This document shows, piece by piece, positions 1-7,846 of a stretch of DNA of 64,000 bases. The translations under genes and the position numbers were made by a program. The stretch comes from Hyphomicrobiales bacterium (lineage in GTDB: Bacteria > Pseudomonadota > Alphaproteobacteria > Rhizobiales > Beijerinckiaceae). Position 1 is the stretch's first letter; the number at the start of each line of letters is the position of its first letter. A model generated the notes under the pieces. It was not told where the DNA came from. It did not search any database and worked only from the letters and a program-made list of their open reading frames with translations. The DNA is taken from the NCBI GenBank assembly GCA_019075905.1, contig JAGXAM010000007.1, positions 1 through 64,000 on the forward strand, written 5' to 3'.

Positions 1-222
1 CTGCAACGGGTGTTCAGACGCAGCACCCGCATGTCGATCAGCGCCTATGTCGCACAGCTGCGCATGGGGCGGGCTTGCCAGATGCTGGCGCAATCAGACG
101 CCCAGATCGGTCTTATCGCGGACGATTGCGGATTTTCCGACGCGGCCGAATTCGCAAGGCGATTCCGCCTGGCACGAGGGGTCACGCCTTCGGCCTATCG
201 CAATGCGTTTCGGGGATCTTGA
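1..222 (+). CDS. AraC-family transcriptional regulator, C-terminal fragment (cut by window edge)
   Basis: Seventy-three residues are open from the first base to a TGA at 220-222, so the start lies outside the window. The stretch is the second half of an AraC DNA-binding domain: a recognition region with GFSDAAEFARRFR followed by GVTPSAYR, the usual family signature at the very C terminus. The effector domain is not visible, so neither the signal nor the target genes can be named. The next gene runs on the opposite strand. Confidence 0.85.
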   Translation: MQRVFRRSTRMSISAYVAQLRMGRACQMLAQSDAQIGLIADDCGFSDAAEFARRFRLARGVTPSAYRNAFRGS

Positions 223-576
223 TGCCGCGGGACCGTTGCACGCCATGCGATCCGGATTATCATCGTGCGCCCAAGCGGGACCCCTCTGCGCAACTCACTA
301 CGTTATTGATAGAAATGGCATTTTCTAAAATCTAAGGAGTTCCGCGTCGGCGTACATGGGGGCCCGTGGTTGAGCAAAATTATGGCGTCTCATCAATATC
401 TTACGCCACTTGGAGTTGGGGGTTCCCGTTCGGTGAAAAACACAGAATAACACCGGCGACAGCCCAAGGGCGATCATGGCGAGCTAGGCCAGCCTACTGG
501 CACCGGGCCCATGGCCCGGGTCGCAACCCTGGCCTGACGCAGGCTGATGTAAAAGAGCGTCCAGCTCCTGTATGGA
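223..576. other. Intergenic stretch, no gene recognised
   Basis: Between the AraC stop and the end of the STAND gene I find no convincing coding sequence. A 79-codon open frame at 366-605 has no homology I recognise and runs into the STAND gene on the other strand. At 311-323 there is the 13-mer AGAAATGGCATTT, also found in the pirin/LysR divergent region near 31024. A GC palindrome, GGGCCCATGGCCC, lies near 507-519. This may be the remains of a regulatory region, but nothing is firm. Confidence 0.4.
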
Positions 577-3282
577 CTAAGGCCGGATCAGATCGATCTC
601 CTTGATGAGCACAGCCTGAAAACCCGCAAAAGGCTTGCCAGTCGGACCGCGGTCATCCGAAATAATCTTGACGCTGCGGATGAGCCGGGGCCCTTGCAAG
701 AAGACCGTGTTGGTAGGGATGTCCTTGAATGAGTAAAGCAGCGGCTCTCCCCCCGTCGCCACGACCTGACCGTGGTCGTCGTAGGCATAAACGGTCCAGG
801 CCGGATGTGTCACGCCGCTTGCCGTTGCGGCGAACAATGCCGCGCGGCGAATTTTGAGGCTCTTGACCGGTTTGGCAAAGGTGAGCGAGAAACTGACCGG
901 CGCGGAGCGGCTTTGGGCCTGCTGGGTCAGAACCTTGTCATCCTTTGGGATCACGAGGCCGCCATACAAATCCAGGCTGCTGACGATCACGAACGTCGAA
1001 TCAGCGGGCGAAAGCGAACTCACCTCAATGCCCTTGAGACGCAGGTAGTTATCGGCATCGGCGCGTTTGCCGTCGGGGACAGGAGCATCCGCAAAATCAA
1101 CCCGCGTCACATTGCGGTTGTTGTAATAATCGACGGCCTTGACCGTGCCGAGGCCGCTACCGAGAATCAAGGTCGGAATGCCGAGGGCAAGACCGGCAAG
1201 CACCCGCCGCCGTGTGGCGACTGCCGCGCTTTTTGAGTCTTTGATGAAGCTGGCAAGGTTCTGGTCGAGCGAGGGGCCCCAGCGGCGGGCGAGGTCGAGG
1301 CCTTCGGCGAGGCTGAGGCCGGTGAGCAGGGCGCGGCCCTTGTCGGCGCTGCTGGCCTCGCGCCAGCCGGCCATCTGCGCTTCGAGCCGGGCGCGCAGGA
1401 TGTGGTCTTTCTGGTCCTGGGCGATCTGGGCGGCGGCGCGCGGCCAGTTGCGGATCAGCGCCTCATGCGCGAGGCGCGCTTCCGCACCGGAAGGGCTGGC
1501 ATTGACCACCAGCAGGCGGGCGTCGGGCTGCAGCAAGGCGTCGATCAGCCGCGCCTGCGGGCTGCCCGCCGGCATGCTGGCCATCGCCAGTGGCCGCGCC
1601 ACCGCCGCGCCCTCGCTGATGCCGGTCATGCGCCGCAGCAGCAGGGGCAGGGCGTCGGCGGCTTCGGGATCGCGCGCCCGCAACCGCGCCAGCACGCTCT
1701 CGGCGCGCTGGGCAATGGCACCGCGCAATTCGCCGAGCGCGCGGTAGCTGGCGAAGGTCAGCAGCCGCGCGCCGCCGCCCGCAACGTCGCGCTGATAGAG
1801 CGTGTCGAGCATGACCGACAGCAACGGCAGCGTGCCGATCTCCTGCGAGGCCGCCGCCGCAATCACCGCATCGAGCCGCAGCCCGCTCTGTACATCGACC
1901 TCATATTCAAGGCCAGCCACCGCCGCCGGACGGCGCACGATCTCGATCATCGCCGCGCCGTCGGGCCGGGCAAGATCAAGGCGCGCGCCGCTTTCAACAA
2001 GTCCGACAAACTCCGGCACTTCCGCCGCGCGATGCCAGAAATCATTGCGGATCGTGGCGATCACATGCACCAGCCCGGAGCGCGCCAGCCCGGCGAGAAT
2101 GCGCACGAACAGGCTGCGGCGCTCGGGAAGAATGCCGGGGCTGAACAAATCCTCAAACTGGTCGGCAAGAATGACCAGCCTTGCCTGCTCATGCGCCAGC
2201 ATCGCCCCCCGGGCCCGCGCCTGCTCCGCCACCTGGTTCAACGCCAGCCGGAACGGAAACGACGGATCATCGGCGGCTGCCGCCAGATGCTGCGCCAGCG
2301 CCGCAACCTCGGTTCCGGCCCCGAGCAGTTCCGGCAGGCCCTCGCCCGCCGCGCCCGGCCCCGCCACCAAAGCCGCCGCCAGCGCCATGACCGGATCCTC
2401 GCCGCCATGGCCGGGCCGCAGGATCACCCGCCGCCACAGCCCGACGGCGCTGACCGCGCCGGGCGCCACCAGCCCGGGCAGCAGTCCGGCCCGTGCCAGA
2501 GAGGACTTGCCGGCGCCGCTCGCCCCCAGCACCACCAGAAACGCCGTGCCCGCCGCCGCCGCGTCACGCAGCCGCGCCAGCGCCGTCCTGATCTCGCCAT
2601 CGCGGCCAAAAAATATCGCGGCATCGGCAAATTCATAGGTTTCAAGCCCGCGGAATGGGCTGCCCTTCAGCCACAGCGCCCCGGTCTCATGCGCCTCGCC
2701 GCGCTTGATGCGCCGCTCGATCAGCGCCGTCAGATCGCTCTCAAGCTTTGCATCAAACTCCTCAAGCGTGGCAAACCGGGCGCTGCCCGCCAGAAATATC
2801 CCGCCATTCTCAAAATGCCGCGCCCAGAACCCCTCCAGCATCTGCCATTGATGTTCCTGCTCCTCGCGCACCTGCCGGTTGGCCAGTGACGTGCCGGGGT
2901 CGCCGGTCTTGCGATAGGCCAGCAGATCAGGCGCACCGCGCGCCCGGTTGGCGCTGAGCGCGTCCTCGAATTCCCATTCGGTACCGGTCACCGGCACACG
3001 CCCGTCCAGGCCCTGATAGCTGCGCAGCGCCGTCTTCTCGGGCAGCGGCGTGCCAAGCCGGGCGTAAAGAATGACCACGACAATGTCGAAAGCCCCCGGC
3101 GGCTCGATGGCATCCTGAAAATGCCCGCTCGCCAGCATCGGCTCGTGCTCCCAAAGGCACGCCTCAATATTGAAAAACCGCGCATAATCGCGAGCCAGCC
3201 GCCCGATCACCAAATGCGCGCGCAGCCGCTCGGCATCAACATCGCCAGGTGAGGAAATAAATATCCGAAGACGTTCGGCCAT
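577..3282 (-). CDS. DUF4062 - STAND (nSTAND1-type) NTPase with transmembrane segment and C-terminal beta-rich domain
   Basis: Length is 901 aa from the ATG at 3282; a longer frame to 3312 adds ten residues without family support. Order of parts: a DUF4062 domain (FISSPGDV, residues 8-15), a junction motif PFRGLETYE (about 209) typical of nSTAND1 NTPases, Walker A GASGAGKS (253-260), Walker B LVILADQFED (369-378), a helical region, one hydrophobic segment about 692-713, then about 190 residues rich in beta-strand pattern ending at the stop. STAND proteins are signal-activated ATPase switches, often in antiphage or programmed-response systems, and DUF4062 is a common N-terminal partner. WD40 or TPR repeats usual at the C terminus are absent. 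By the positive-inside rule the tail may lie outside the cytoplasm. The ligand and output are unknown. No partner gene is directly adjacent. Confidence 0.8.
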   Translation of the reverse strand: MAERLRIFISSPGDVDAERLRAHLVIGRLARDYARFFNIEACLWEHEPMLASGHFQDAIEPPGAFDIVVVILYARLGTPLPEKTALRSYQGLDGRVPVTGTEWEFEDALSANRARGAPDLLAYRKTGDPGTSLANRQVREEQEHQWQMLEGFWARHFENGGIFLAGSARFATLEEFDAKLESDLTALIERRIKRGEAHETGALWLKGSPFRGLETYEFADAAIFFGRDGEIRTALARLRDAAAAGTAFLVVLGASGAGKSSLARAGLLPGLVAPGAVSAVGLWRRVILRPGHGGEDPVMALAAALVAGPGAAGEGLPELLGAGTEVAALAQHLAAAADDPSFPFRLALNQVAEQARARGAMLAHEQARLVILADQFEDLFSPGILPERRSLFVRILAGLARSGLVHVIATIRNDFWHRAAEVPEFVGLVESGARLDLARPDGAAMIEIVRRPAAVAGLEYEVDVQSGLRLDAVIAAAASQEIGTLPLLSVMLDTLYQRDVAGGGARLLTFASYRALGELRGAIAQRAESVLARLRARDPEAADALPLLLRRMTGISEGAAVARPLAMASMPAGSPQARLIDALLQPDARLLVVNASPSGAEARLAHEALIRNWPRAAAQIAQDQKDHILRARLEAQMAGWREASSADKGRALLTGLSLAEGLDLARRWGPSLDQNLASFIKDSKSAAVATRRRVLAGLALGIPTLILGSGLGTVKAVDYYNNRNVTRVDFADAPVPDGKRADADNYLRLKGIEVSSLSPADSTFVIVSSLDLYGGLVIPKDDKVLTQQAQSRSAPVSFSLTFAKPVKSLKIRRAALFAATASGVTHPAWTVYAYDDHGQVVATGGEPLLYSFKDIPTNTVFLQGPRLIRSVKIISDDRGPTGKPFAGFQAVLIKEIDLIRP

Positions 3283-3405
3283 GCCCCAGCCCCCACCCTC
3301 AACCCAGCGCAAACCAAACCATCAACCACCCAAGGCCGCAAATTCCGACATGCAAACCACACTTGTAATTATAGCCATGCCCTGTCACCAGGCAAGCTCG
3401 CCAGC

Positions 3406-3475
3406 GGCCGCGCAGCGCCGCAAAGGCTTGATTTTCAAGGCCTCGCTTCCCTCTGCCGCACCCCGACAACAATCA
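3406..3475. repeat. 70-bp direct repeat, copy 1
   Basis: This matches 6038-6107 at 65 of 70 positions in the same orientation. The shared block begins GGCCGCGCAGCGCCGCAAAG and ends in a CAAC-ATCA-like stretch. It lies in the gap between the STAND gene and the VIT/vWA gene. Together the two copies bracket the MerR + VIT/vWA pair exactly. The differences are all single substitutions, so this is a duplicated sequence and not a short chance match. Confidence 0.9.
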
Positions 3476-3569
3476 AGTGAGCAACCATTCCTCATGAGCG
3501 TCACCTTGGTCGCTTGTCGGGCAACCGTGCGAACGCCGCCTGTCGGCCATGGCGCAGAAATGGCATGCC

Positions 3570-5576
3570 CTAAAGCCCCAATGCTTTCGCCGCGCGCTTC
3601 ACGCCCCCGGGATCGAGGCCTTTAAGCACCGATCGGGCGAGCCGCGCCGCAGACCGCTTCCACATGCCGAGAGATTTCGCCATTAGCGCCAAAACGATGG
3701 CCGCTCCGTTGCGCCCGAGTCGGCTCAGCGCCAGCACCTCGGGAAGCACAGCGGCTTCCATCACTCTATCGGCGATCTCGGCGGGTAATTGACCCAGCTC
3801 ACCCCGGCGCAGTGCTTCAGGATCACGCCCCCAGTCAATACGCGATGCAAGGGCTGCCAGCGAGGACGCCTCCATCTTCGCGGCGTTGCGACGGAGGAAC
3901 GACGGAGCTCCCGGAACCGGCGGCGCCATAGCCGCAGGCATTGATCGCATCATCATGGGCCGCACTTCGCGGGCGGGAGCTTGCAAGCAGCATGAAATCC
4001 CTTCGTCGGGTGCTGTTGCTCTCATCAGCGGGACCTTGCGCTGAGCAGGTAATCCTTCCTGAACAGCACTGGCTTCATCGACCAAGACCAAGCTTGTCAG
4101 ATGGCAGACAATGCCATGATCTGTCGCGACCGTGACTGCCTGCTCTTCGCGCAATCTGGGCAATGCAATCGCCGCCGCCAAGGCACCAATAGCCGGGCCA
4201 AGAGCGGAAGGCTCACTCGATACCTGCTCGTGAGACCATTCGACTTTCATCAGCGCGCCGCCAATGAAGGTCGAGGCTTTATCGAGCGGCCAGGAGGTTA
4301 TTGCGAAATCCAACGCCGGCCGTCGCGCCGAGGCAATGGCCAAGCGCACCGCTTCGGCAGGATCGCCTTCTCCGGTCACGAGGAATATCTCGCCGCCCGT
4401 AAGCGCTGCGAGGCGACCGACATTGGCCTCCAGTGCGTCGTCTCCCACCAGGACCACCGTGAACCGCCGCCCACTGTTGGCGAGCGCCTGAACGTCAAGC
4501 GCATGGCTCAACCCGTCAGTGACAAGAATAATTTCCCGCGCCGCCGACCGGTCGATGACAGTGGCGAGCGCCCCGCCGATCTCGGTTCCCCCCTTGGGCT
4601 CTTCCAGCTTTTCGACAGCTTGGGCCAACTGGATTTCAGGCCCTGAGATGCACTCGCATGAGTTATCGAACTGCCACAGCTCGACCTGGTCGCGCGCCTT
4701 GAGCGTCTGGGCCGCCTTCGTGAGGCCCGCCTTGACCGCCTGATGCTTGGTAAATTCGCCGCGCCGGCCTCGCAGGGAGACTCGGCTCGCCATGGAGCCG
4801 GATCGATCGACCAGCACGGCAGCGGCAATTTCGACTTCGCCCGCGGCAGCGGGCGCCACAGTCACCGTGACAGTCCGCCCGTCAGCCGCAAGGCCTTGGT
4901 TTGCACCCCAGATGTCGCCCGAGACCTCAATATCAATCGGCGCATTGAGTAACCGCTTGGTCTCACCCTCGGCCAAGTCTCTTACCTTGGCGTTCGCGCC
5001 TCCAGCGTCGACCTCGATCTCCGCTTCATGAACCACACGCGGCGAAGTGACGAGGTTGTCGGCGTCGCTGAACGGCGAGCAGCCATAGATGTCGCCCAGA
5101 GTGACCGGAATACGCAGCAGCGCCTTACCCTCGCATTGCGGCGCCAATGGCACAATCCAGGTATGACTGACCTTGATCTCTTCATCCGGCGGGATGTGGG
5201 TGATCGACAACATGTGGACGCCGCGCACCAACTCCTCATGCAGGATCGCAGTCTTCCCTTCGTCGACTGCGCGCTCGTAAGTCTCCCGCGCCCCCTTGCG
5301 CGGCTGGGCCCGGGCCATCAACAGGCGTCCGCCGATCTGAGCTGAGAGCTGGCAAAGCGTTGCATGGACGGGTACGGGGAAAGTGATGGTTGCCTCGATC
5401 GAAATCTCCTCGCCGTTGCGGAATCGCTGTTCGCGGGTGACGAGCGCCAGTCCGCCGCGGATGAGGACCTGCATCCGCTCACCTATGAGTGGGATCTTAT
5501 AATCCTTTGGGGCATCTCCCCTCGGATATTGGGCGGCGAGTTGGCCGGATTCGAGAGTGCTAGGCATCGGTGTCAT
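3570..5576 (-). CDS. VIT domain + von Willebrand factor A domain protein
   Basis: The protein has 668 aa. The N-terminal part (about 25-150) has the VIT (inter-alpha-trypsin) pattern, with ATITFPVP and a conserved ARETYERAVDEGK stretch. A vWA domain follows, with the MIDAS metal motif DRSGS at 257-261, the later PKGGTEIGGAL threonine loop and ILVTDG aspartate loop. The C-terminal 200 residues are helical and not recognised. There is no clear signal peptide, so a cytoplasmic place is likely. The start overlaps the end of the upstream MerR gene by 17 bases, so the two are one translationally coupled operon. VIT-vWA proteins bind partners through Mg2+; the partner here is unknown. Confidence 0.85.
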   Translation of the reverse strand: MTPMPSTLESGQLAAQYPRGDAPKDYKIPLIGERMQVLIRGGLALVTREQRFRNGEEISIEATITFPVPVHATLCQLSAQIGGRLLMARAQPRKGARETYERAVDEGKTAILHEELVRGVHMLSITHIPPDEEIKVSHTWIVPLAPQCEGKALLRIPVTLGDIYGCSPFSDADNLVTSPRVVHEAEIEVDAGGANAKVRDLAEGETKRLLNAPIDIEVSGDIWGANQGLAADGRTVTVTVAPAAAGEVEIAAAVLVDRSGSMASRVSLRGRRGEFTKHQAVKAGLTKAAQTLKARDQVELWQFDNSCECISGPEIQLAQAVEKLEEPKGGTEIGGALATVIDRSAAREIILVTDGLSHALDVQALANSGRRFTVVLVGDDALEANVGRLAALTGGEIFLVTGEGDPAEAVRLAIASARRPALDFAITSWPLDKASTFIGGALMKVEWSHEQVSSEPSALGPAIGALAAAIALPRLREEQAVTVATDHGIVCHLTSLVLVDEASAVQEGLPAQRKVPLMRATAPDEGISCCLQAPAREVRPMMMRSMPAAMAPPVPGAPSFLRRNAAKMEASSLAALASRIDWGRDPEALRRGELGQLPAEIADRVMEAAVLPEVLALSRLGRNGAAIVLALMAKSLGMWKRSAARLARSVLKGLDPGGVKRAAKALGL

Positions 5577-5928
5577 CCTCCCTGGCGAACAGGTTGAGCG
5601 TCTGCTTCAGCGTTTCAGCGATCCGCTCAGACTTGAGCGGCCGCTCGAGTTTCCTTTGATCGACGATCAGGGTGATCCCCGGCGCGATTGGTACCGGGAC
5701 GCCGTCGTCGGCGGCACCCGCGACAATTGCCTTTGCCCTTGCAGCCGACAGCCCGAGTCCACGCAATGACAGGTAGCGCCGGATTCCGTTGAGGTGATCC
5801 TCGCCATAGTCGGCGTTGGCTCGACCGCCGCGCGGCGGCGGGATGACCCCCTCGGCTACGAGGAAGCGGACGAAGCGGGCCGTTACGCGCTCATCCTCCG
5901 CCTCAGCCAAGAGTTCAGTCATGGTCAC
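5560..5928 (-). CDS. MerR-like small HTH regulator of the VIT/vWA operon
   Basis: The product is 122 aa. Residues about 14-60 form a MerR-type winged helix (TARFVRFLVAEGVIPPP, then YGEDHLNGIRRY and LGLSAARAKAIV). No cysteine-rich metal-binding tail is present; the tail after residue 80 (LIVDQRKLERPLKSERIAE) is short. It is the first gene of the operon with the VIT/vWA gene. Two near-identical palindromes and a candidate promoter lie just upstream, so autoregulation is the natural reading. ATG at 5928 is used; ATG two codons later is possible. The signal is unknown. Confidence 0.75.
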   Translation of the reverse strand: MTMTELLAEAEDERVTARFVRFLVAEGVIPPPRGGRANADYGEDHLNGIRRYLSLRGLGLSAARAKAIVAGAADDGVPVPIAPGITLIVDQRKLERPLKSERIAETLKQTLNLFAREDDTDA

Positions 5929-5939
5929 CTGGAAGCGCC

Positions 5940-5962
5940 TTTTGACAATTGTATTGTCAAAA
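5940..5962. promoter_or_regulatory. Operator palindrome 1 upstream of MerR/VIT operon
   Basis: Perfect inverted repeat: arms TTTTGACAA (5940-5948) and TTGTCAAAA (5954-5962) around a 5-base spacer. It lies 12 bases before the MerR ATG. The same 9-5-9 design recurs at 5994-6016, with the two centres 54 bp apart (about five helical turns). Confidence 0.75.
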
Positions 5963-5989
5963 GCTAGCTGAGGACTGGCTGTCCGTCAA
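5961..5989 (-). promoter_or_regulatory. Candidate sigma70 promoter between the two operators
   Basis: On the minus strand, TTGACG (5989-5984) is followed after exactly 17 bases by TAGCTT (5966-5961). Transcription would start inside operator 1 and read into the MerR gene. The position between two identical palindromes supports it. The -10 box is only a fair match. Confidence 0.45.
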
Positions 5990-5993
5990 GCGC

Positions 5994-6016
5994 TTTCGAC
6001 AAATTTTTTGTCAAAA
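5994..6016. promoter_or_regulatory. Operator palindrome 2 upstream of MerR/VIT operon
   Basis: Arms TTTCGACAA (5994-6002) and TTGTCAAAA (6008-6016) flank a 5-base spacer, with one mismatch between the arms. It has the same half-site and spacing as the palindrome at 5940-5962 and sits upstream of the candidate -35 box. Confidence 0.7.
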
Positions 6017-6037
6017 GAAATCCGCCGTGCTCTGACT

Positions 6038-6107
6038 GGCCGCGCAGCGCCGCAAAGGCCTGATTTTCAAGGCCTCGCTTCCCTCTGTCGCGCCCCGGCA
6101 ACGATCA
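6038..6107. repeat. 70-bp direct repeat, copy 2 (reaches into the LysR stop codon)
   Basis: This is the second copy of the block at 3406-3475 (65/70 identical). Its last three bases (6105-6107) are the stop codon of the LysR gene read on the minus strand. Copy 2 therefore looks like native LysR-flanking DNA. Copy 1 is then the duplicate on the far side of the MerR-VIT/vWA pair. Within the block, two AGGCCT-like hexamers spaced by 8 bases could form a small hairpin. Confidence 0.9.
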
Positions 6108-7004
6108 CGACGGCACCGCAGCCGAGGCGGGCGGCAGTTTCAGCTCTGTCGTGATCCACTCAAAAAACGCCCGCACCGCCGGGCGCCGCCGCGCCCCGGG
6201 CGTGCTCACCAGAAAATGCCCGACATAGCTGATGTCTGTCGCCTTGCCCGCGAGTGGGGCTACCAGCGCCCCGCGGGCGATTTCTCGCTCGGCCAGCCGT
6301 GTTGATTCCAGCGCAATACCCATGCCGTCCACGGCAGCGGCAATGGCCATGTGGCTGCGGTCAAACCTGTTGCCATGCGGCGCCGGCGGCGTGATGCCAT
6401 TGGCCGAAAACCAGGCCGGCCAGCGCACCTGCTTGTGCGTGCTCTCGATCAGAGCGAGCTTCAGGAGATCGGCGGCCTTCATGATATGCGGCGCCAGCTC
6501 CGGCGTGCACAGCGGCGTCACCAGTTCCTCGCCCAGCGCCTGCACCACAAGGCCGCTGTCGCGCGGCGCGCCATAGCAAATGTCCATATCGGTTTCATCA
6601 CGGTGGAACCGGGGATAATCAGTGTCGGCGGCGAGCCGCACTTCGAGATTGGGATGGGCCTGCAGGAGACTGCGCAGCCGTGGCATCAGCCATTGCGTGG
6701 CAAAGGACGGCGCGCAATGCAGCCGCAACAGGTGCCCGGAACGGCTCGCCACCTGCCCGAGGCCGAGGCGGAAATGTTCGAAGCCGGTTTCGACATGCCG
6801 GTACAGCGCCTCGCCAACCGGATTGAGCCGCACGTTGCGACCGGTGCGCTCAAACAATTCATCACCGATCAATTCTTCGAGCTTGCGCACGGCATGGCTC
6901 ACCGCGCTCGGCGAAATCGACAATTCCTCGCCGGCCGCACGAAACGAGCGGGTGCGGGCGGCAGCTTCAAAGGCACGCAAGGCGCTGAGGGGCAGATTTT
7001 GCAT
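6105..7004 (-). CDS. LysR-family regulator (GcvA-like), probable regulator of the transketolase/ABC locus
   Basis: The product is 299 aa from ATG 7004 (MQNLPLSALRAFEAAART), the usual start of the GcvA subgroup; a frame to 7058 adds 18 unlikely residues. An N-terminal winged HTH (about 3-62, with FRAAGEELSISPSAVSHAV) is followed by a LysR substrate-binding domain. It is divergently transcribed from the SDR/transketolase operon, the usual LysR arrangement, and probably responds to that pathway's substrate. Its stop codon lies inside the 70-bp repeat. Confidence 0.88.
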   Translation of the reverse strand: MQNLPLSALRAFEAAARTRSFRAAGEELSISPSAVSHAVRKLEELIGDELFERTGRNVRLNPVGEALYRHVETGFEHFRLGLGQVASRSGHLLRLHCAPSFATQWLMPRLRSLLQAHPNLEVRLAADTDYPRFHRDETDMDICYGAPRDSGLVVQALGEELVTPLCTPELAPHIMKAADLLKLALIESTHKQVRWPAWFSANGITPPAPHGNRFDRSHMAIAAAVDGMGIALESTRLAEREIARGALVAPLAGKATDISYVGHFLVSTPGARRRPAVRAFFEWITTELKLPPASAAVPS

Positions 7005-7018
7005 CCCGATACATGAAC

Positions 7019-7071
7019 CCAATTCAACTGATGATGCAAATTTAATGTTTGTAGCCATGCCAATTCATCAG
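7019..7071. promoter_or_regulatory. Divergent LysR/SDR control region with repeats
   Basis: Direct repeats CCAATTCA (7019-7026 and 7060-7067) are spaced 41 bp apart. An inverted pair CTGATG (7028-7033) / CATCAG (7066-7071) overlaps them. This is the only control region shared by the LysR gene and the catabolic operon, so LysR sites are expected here. Which of the repeats is the true site is not clear. Confidence 0.4.
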
Positions 7072-7096
7072 CACCTTGAGCGCAATGGAGGATGAG

Positions 7097-7846
7097 ATGC
7101 TGCTCAAGGGACGAACCGCCATCATTTCCGGGGCTGCGGGCCCGCGCGGCATTGGCTATGCCACAGCCCGCCTGTTCGCGGATCATGGTGCCCGCGTCGC
7201 CATTCTCGATATTGATGCCGCCGGGGCGCAGCAGGCCGCCGCCGGGCTCGGCGCCGGGCACATCGGCCTCGGCTGCGATGTCACCAACAAGGCATCCTGC
7301 CTGCAGGCGGTTGACGAGGTGATGCGTAGCTTCGGCGGCATCGACTGCCTCATCAACAATGCCGGAATCACCCAGGCGATCAAGGTCTGGGATATTGACG
7401 AGGCGAGCTGGGAGCGTGTGCTCGATGTCAACCTGCGCGGCGTCCTGCTGCTGTCGCAGGCCGTCATGGCCCCGATGCGCGCCCGCAAATCCGGGGCGAT
7501 TGCCTGCATGTCCTCGGTTTCGGCGCAGCGCGGCGGCGGCATTCTCGGCGGCGCGCATTATTCGGCAGCCAAGGCCGGCGTACTCGGCCTCGCCAAGGCC
7601 ATGGCGCGCGAACTGGGCGCCGATGGCATCCGGGTCAATTGTGTCACCCCCGGCCTGATCCAGACCGACATCAATGCCGGCAAGATTTCCGATGAAAAGC
7701 GCGTTGAGATCCTCGCCGGCATCCCCCTGAACCGGCTCGGCGTGCCGCTCGATGTCGCCAATGCCTTCCTGTTTCTCGCCTCCGACCTGTCTTCCTATCT
7801 CACCGGCGCCGTCATCGACGTCAACGGCGGGATGCTGATCCATTGA
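7097..7846 (+). CDS. Short-chain dehydrogenase/reductase (FabG-like)
   Basis: The product is 249 aa. The chosen ATG at 7097 has GGAGG five bases ahead; earlier in-frame starts (7076, 7085) lack one. The Rossmann cofactor motif GAAGPRGIG is at about 10-18, NNAG is near 90, and the catalytic Ser...Tyr-x-x-x-Lys is seen in MSSVSAQ and YSAAKAG. The C-terminal DVNGG motif is intact. It is the first gene of the catabolic operon, and its stop overlaps the start of the transketolase N-subunit. It probably oxidises or reduces a hydroxyl group of the imported polyol, sugar or sugar acid with NAD(P). Confidence 0.85.
   Translation: MLLKGRTAIISGAAGPRGIGYATARLFADHGARVAILDIDAAGAQQAAAGLGAGHIGLGCDVTNKASCLQAVDEVMRSFGGIDCLINNAGITQAIKVWDIDEASWERVLDVNLRGVLLLSQAVMAPMRARKSGAIACMSSVSAQRGGGILGGAHYSAAKAGVLGLAKAMARELGADGIRVNCVTPGLIQTDINAGKISDEKRVEILAGIPLNRLGVPLDVANAFLFLASDLSSYLTGAVIDVNGGMLIH

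Noticed and set aside
366-605. 79-codon open frame in the first gap
   Set aside because: It overlaps the STAND gene end, has no ribosome site I trust and no known motif.
1402-2889. 495-codon open frame on the plus strand
   Set aside because: It is antisense to the STAND gene. GC-rich DNA gives long open antisense frames, and its Arg/Gln/Ala-rich text matches no family.
3281-3625. 114-codon plus-strand frame between STAND and VIT/vWA
   Set aside because: It spans the 70-bp repeat and runs into the VIT/vWA gene; low-complexity text with no motif.
3406-6107. Classical integrative element with att sites
   Set aside because: The 70-bp repeats look like ends, but there is no integrase, recombinase or tRNA gene, and only two genes are inside; kept as a repeat finding only.
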